Source: Variovorax sp. HW608
Lineage (GTDB): Bacteria > Pseudomonadota > Gammaproteobacteria > Burkholderiales > Burkholderiaceae_C
Length of the DNA stretch: 64,000 nt
Direction: 5' to 3'
Assembly (NCBI RefSeq): GCF_900090195.1
Contig: NZ_LT607803.1
Coordinates: forward strand, 1,116,001 to 1,180,000
Part shown: in pieces, positions 62,950 through 64,000 of the stretch
How positions within the stretch are numbered: position 1 is the first letter of the stretch
Layout of the letters: each line of letters starts with the position of its first letter
The notes under the pieces: model-generated
The model's input: the letters and a program-made list of their open reading frames with translations, nothing else
Databases searched by the model: none
Told to the model about the DNA's origin: nothing
Position numbers and translations under genes: made by a program

Positions 62950-64000
62950 ATGTTCAGACCCCTGAAGTTCGCACCGGCCGCGCTCGCCGCGGCTTGTCTT
63001 GTCGTCTTCGCAGCCCCGGCTGCCGCTGACGCCTTCGTCGACGAAGCAAAGGCCAAGGTGGCAAAGCTGGCCGGCGCCAAGAGCGCCTGGGACGGCCCCA
63101 CAACAGGCCCGAAGGCCACCGCCAACAAGACCGTGGTGTTCGTCGCCGCCGACATGAACAACGGCGGCATCGTGGGCGTCAGCAAAGGCGTGGAGGAAGC
63201 CGGCAAGGCCATCGGCTGGAACGTGCGCGTGATCGATGGCCGGGGCAGCGTCAGCGGCCGGACCGCTGCGCTCAATCAGGCGCTGGCGCTCAAGCCCGAC
63301 GGCATCGTCGTCGGCGGCTTCGACACCACCGAGCAGAAGGTGGCCTTCGGCAATGCCGCCAAGGCGGGCACTCCGTTGGTCGGCTGGAACGCCGGTCCGA
63401 AGCCCGGTCCCGATGCGGCCGCCGGCCTGTTCGCCAACGTCACCGTCACCGCCGACGACATCTCCGAGGCGGCCGCGCTGTGGGCGATTGCCGATTCCGA
63501 CGGCAAGGCCGGCGTGGTGATCTTCACCGACAGCCAGTATTCGATCGCGATCTACAAGGCCAAGGCCATGGAGGCGGTGATCAAGCGGTGCGGCGGCTGC
63601 ACGGTGCTGAGCTTCGAGGACAGCCCGATCGCCGACAGCGCCACCCGCATGCCGGGCCTGACCACCTCGCTGTTGCAACGCTTCGGTTCGAAGTGGACGC
63701 ATTCGCTGGCGATCAACGACCTGTACTTCGACTTCTGGGGCAGTTCGCTCAAAGCCGCGGGCAAGAAGGGTGACGACATGCCCCGTGCGGTCTCGGCCGG
63801 TGACGGCAGCGAGGCTGCCTATCAGCGCATCCGCGCAAAGAACTACCAGAGCGCCACCGTGCCCGGGCCGCTGAACATGCAAGGCTGGCAGGTCATCGAC
63901 GAGATGAACCGCGCTTTCGCGAAGGCAACGTGGTCGGGGTACGTGCCGCTGGCGCATGTCGTGACCGCGGCCAACGTCGCAACCGACGGCGGCGACAAGA
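62950..64000 (+). CDS. Sugar ABC transporter substrate-binding protein (C-terminus beyond window)
   Basis: A frame of 350 codons runs off the right edge. A signal peptide (cut near Ala-Ala-Ala-Asp) is followed by a type I periplasmic binding fold: VVFVAADMNNGGIVGVSKGV, DGRGSVSGRTAALNQALALK, then PDGIVVGGFDTTEQ and INDLYFDFWG. This is the ribose/xylose type of binding protein. The ATG at 62950 has AAGGAG 6 bases upstream; an ATG at 62935 lies before that site. It is 32 bases after the permease gene. Confidence 0.88.
   Translation, partial: MFRPLKFAPAALAAACLVVFAAPAAADAFVDEAKAKVAKLAGAKSAWDGPTTGPKATANKTVVFVAADMNNGGIVGVSKGVEEAGKAIGWNVRVIDGRGSVSGRTAALNQALALKPDGIVVGGFDTTEQKVAFGNAAKAGTPLVGWNAGPKPGPDAAAGLFANVTVTADDISEAAALWAIADSDGKAGVVIFTDSQYSIAIYKAKAMEAVIKRCGGCTVLSFEDSPIADSATRMPGLTTSLLQRFGSKWTHSLAINDLYFDFWGSSLKAAGKKGDDMPRAVSAGDGSEAAYQRIRAKNYQSATVPGPLNMQGWQVIDEMNRAFAKATWSGYVPLAHVVTAANVATDGGDK

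Overview
The window is GC-rich, densely coded and dominated by LysR, GntR, LacI and Lrp regulators, orphan Bug/TctC-type periplasmic binding proteins, TRAP and ABC sugar-acid transport, CaiB/BaiF and acyl-CoA genes. This mix points to a metabolically versatile betaproteobacterium of the order Burkholderiales, most likely a Comamonadaceae member of the Variovorax type. That placement is inferred from gene content; there is no rRNA gene. I see no tRNA, rRNA, CRISPR array, phage or insertion sequence.

Layout. 1-5.8 kb: the end of a zinc-ribbon membrane protein, a small lipoprotein, a RibD/DHFR-like reductase, acetyl-CoA synthetase and an ACT-domain protein. 5.9-20 kb: housekeeping and accessory genes. 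These include a deletion remnant of the glutamate symporter gene gltS, a GAF protein, a flavodoxin-like protein, glutamine-dependent NadE, a DksA/TraR-type zinc finger protein, a tyrosine phosphatase, an M20 peptidase, RecQ, a ClC channel, a peroxiredoxin, and a DUF3606/DUF3182/hydrolase group. 20-31.7 kb: a DUF3883 protein; an Lrp-controlled locus with an M20 amidohydrolase and a single-chain fusion of diaminopropionate ammonia-lyase with a carbamoylase-type amidase; a probable PD-(D/E)xK protein of unknown role; an oxidoreductase/LysR pair; an ArgP/LysE exporter pair; and a VWA protein.

31.9-41.1 kb is sugar-acid cluster A. It is one leftward operon: dgoD-like dehydratase, fused TRAP permease, TRAP binding protein, L-idonate 5-dehydrogenase-like MDR, ManD-like dehydratase, gluconate 5-dehydrogenase-like SDR and an orphan Bug protein. 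A divergent GntR-family gene faces it across a perfect 11+4+11 bp palindrome. 41-54.8 kb holds a di-heme peroxidase-like lipoprotein, a large acid phosphatase-like lipoprotein ending at a strong terminator, a VapBC-type toxin-antitoxin pair with its own operator, envelope proteins, a LysR-controlled acyl-CoA dehydrogenase / CoA-transferase / Bug locus, a di-iron metallo-beta-lactamase-fold protein, and an ECF sigma/anti-sigma pair.

54.9-64 kb is sugar-acid cluster B. It has a second L-idonate 5-dehydrogenase-like gene, a second Bug protein closely resembling that of cluster A, a GntR(LacI)-type repressor, an SMP-30 lactonase and an ABC sugar importer that leaves the right edge. Next to it lie three broken dehydrogenase genes: a beta-hydroxyacid dehydrogenase with a central deletion, an SDR tail, and a frameshifted, truncated 2-hydroxyacid dehydrogenase. 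Four copies of a TACCGGT-centred palindrome mark the promoters of this cluster, including the one that now serves broken genes. The most interesting points are the lyase-amidase fusion, the paired clusters with one decaying copy and a surviving LacI regulon, and two uncharacterised proteins with nuclease-like folds.
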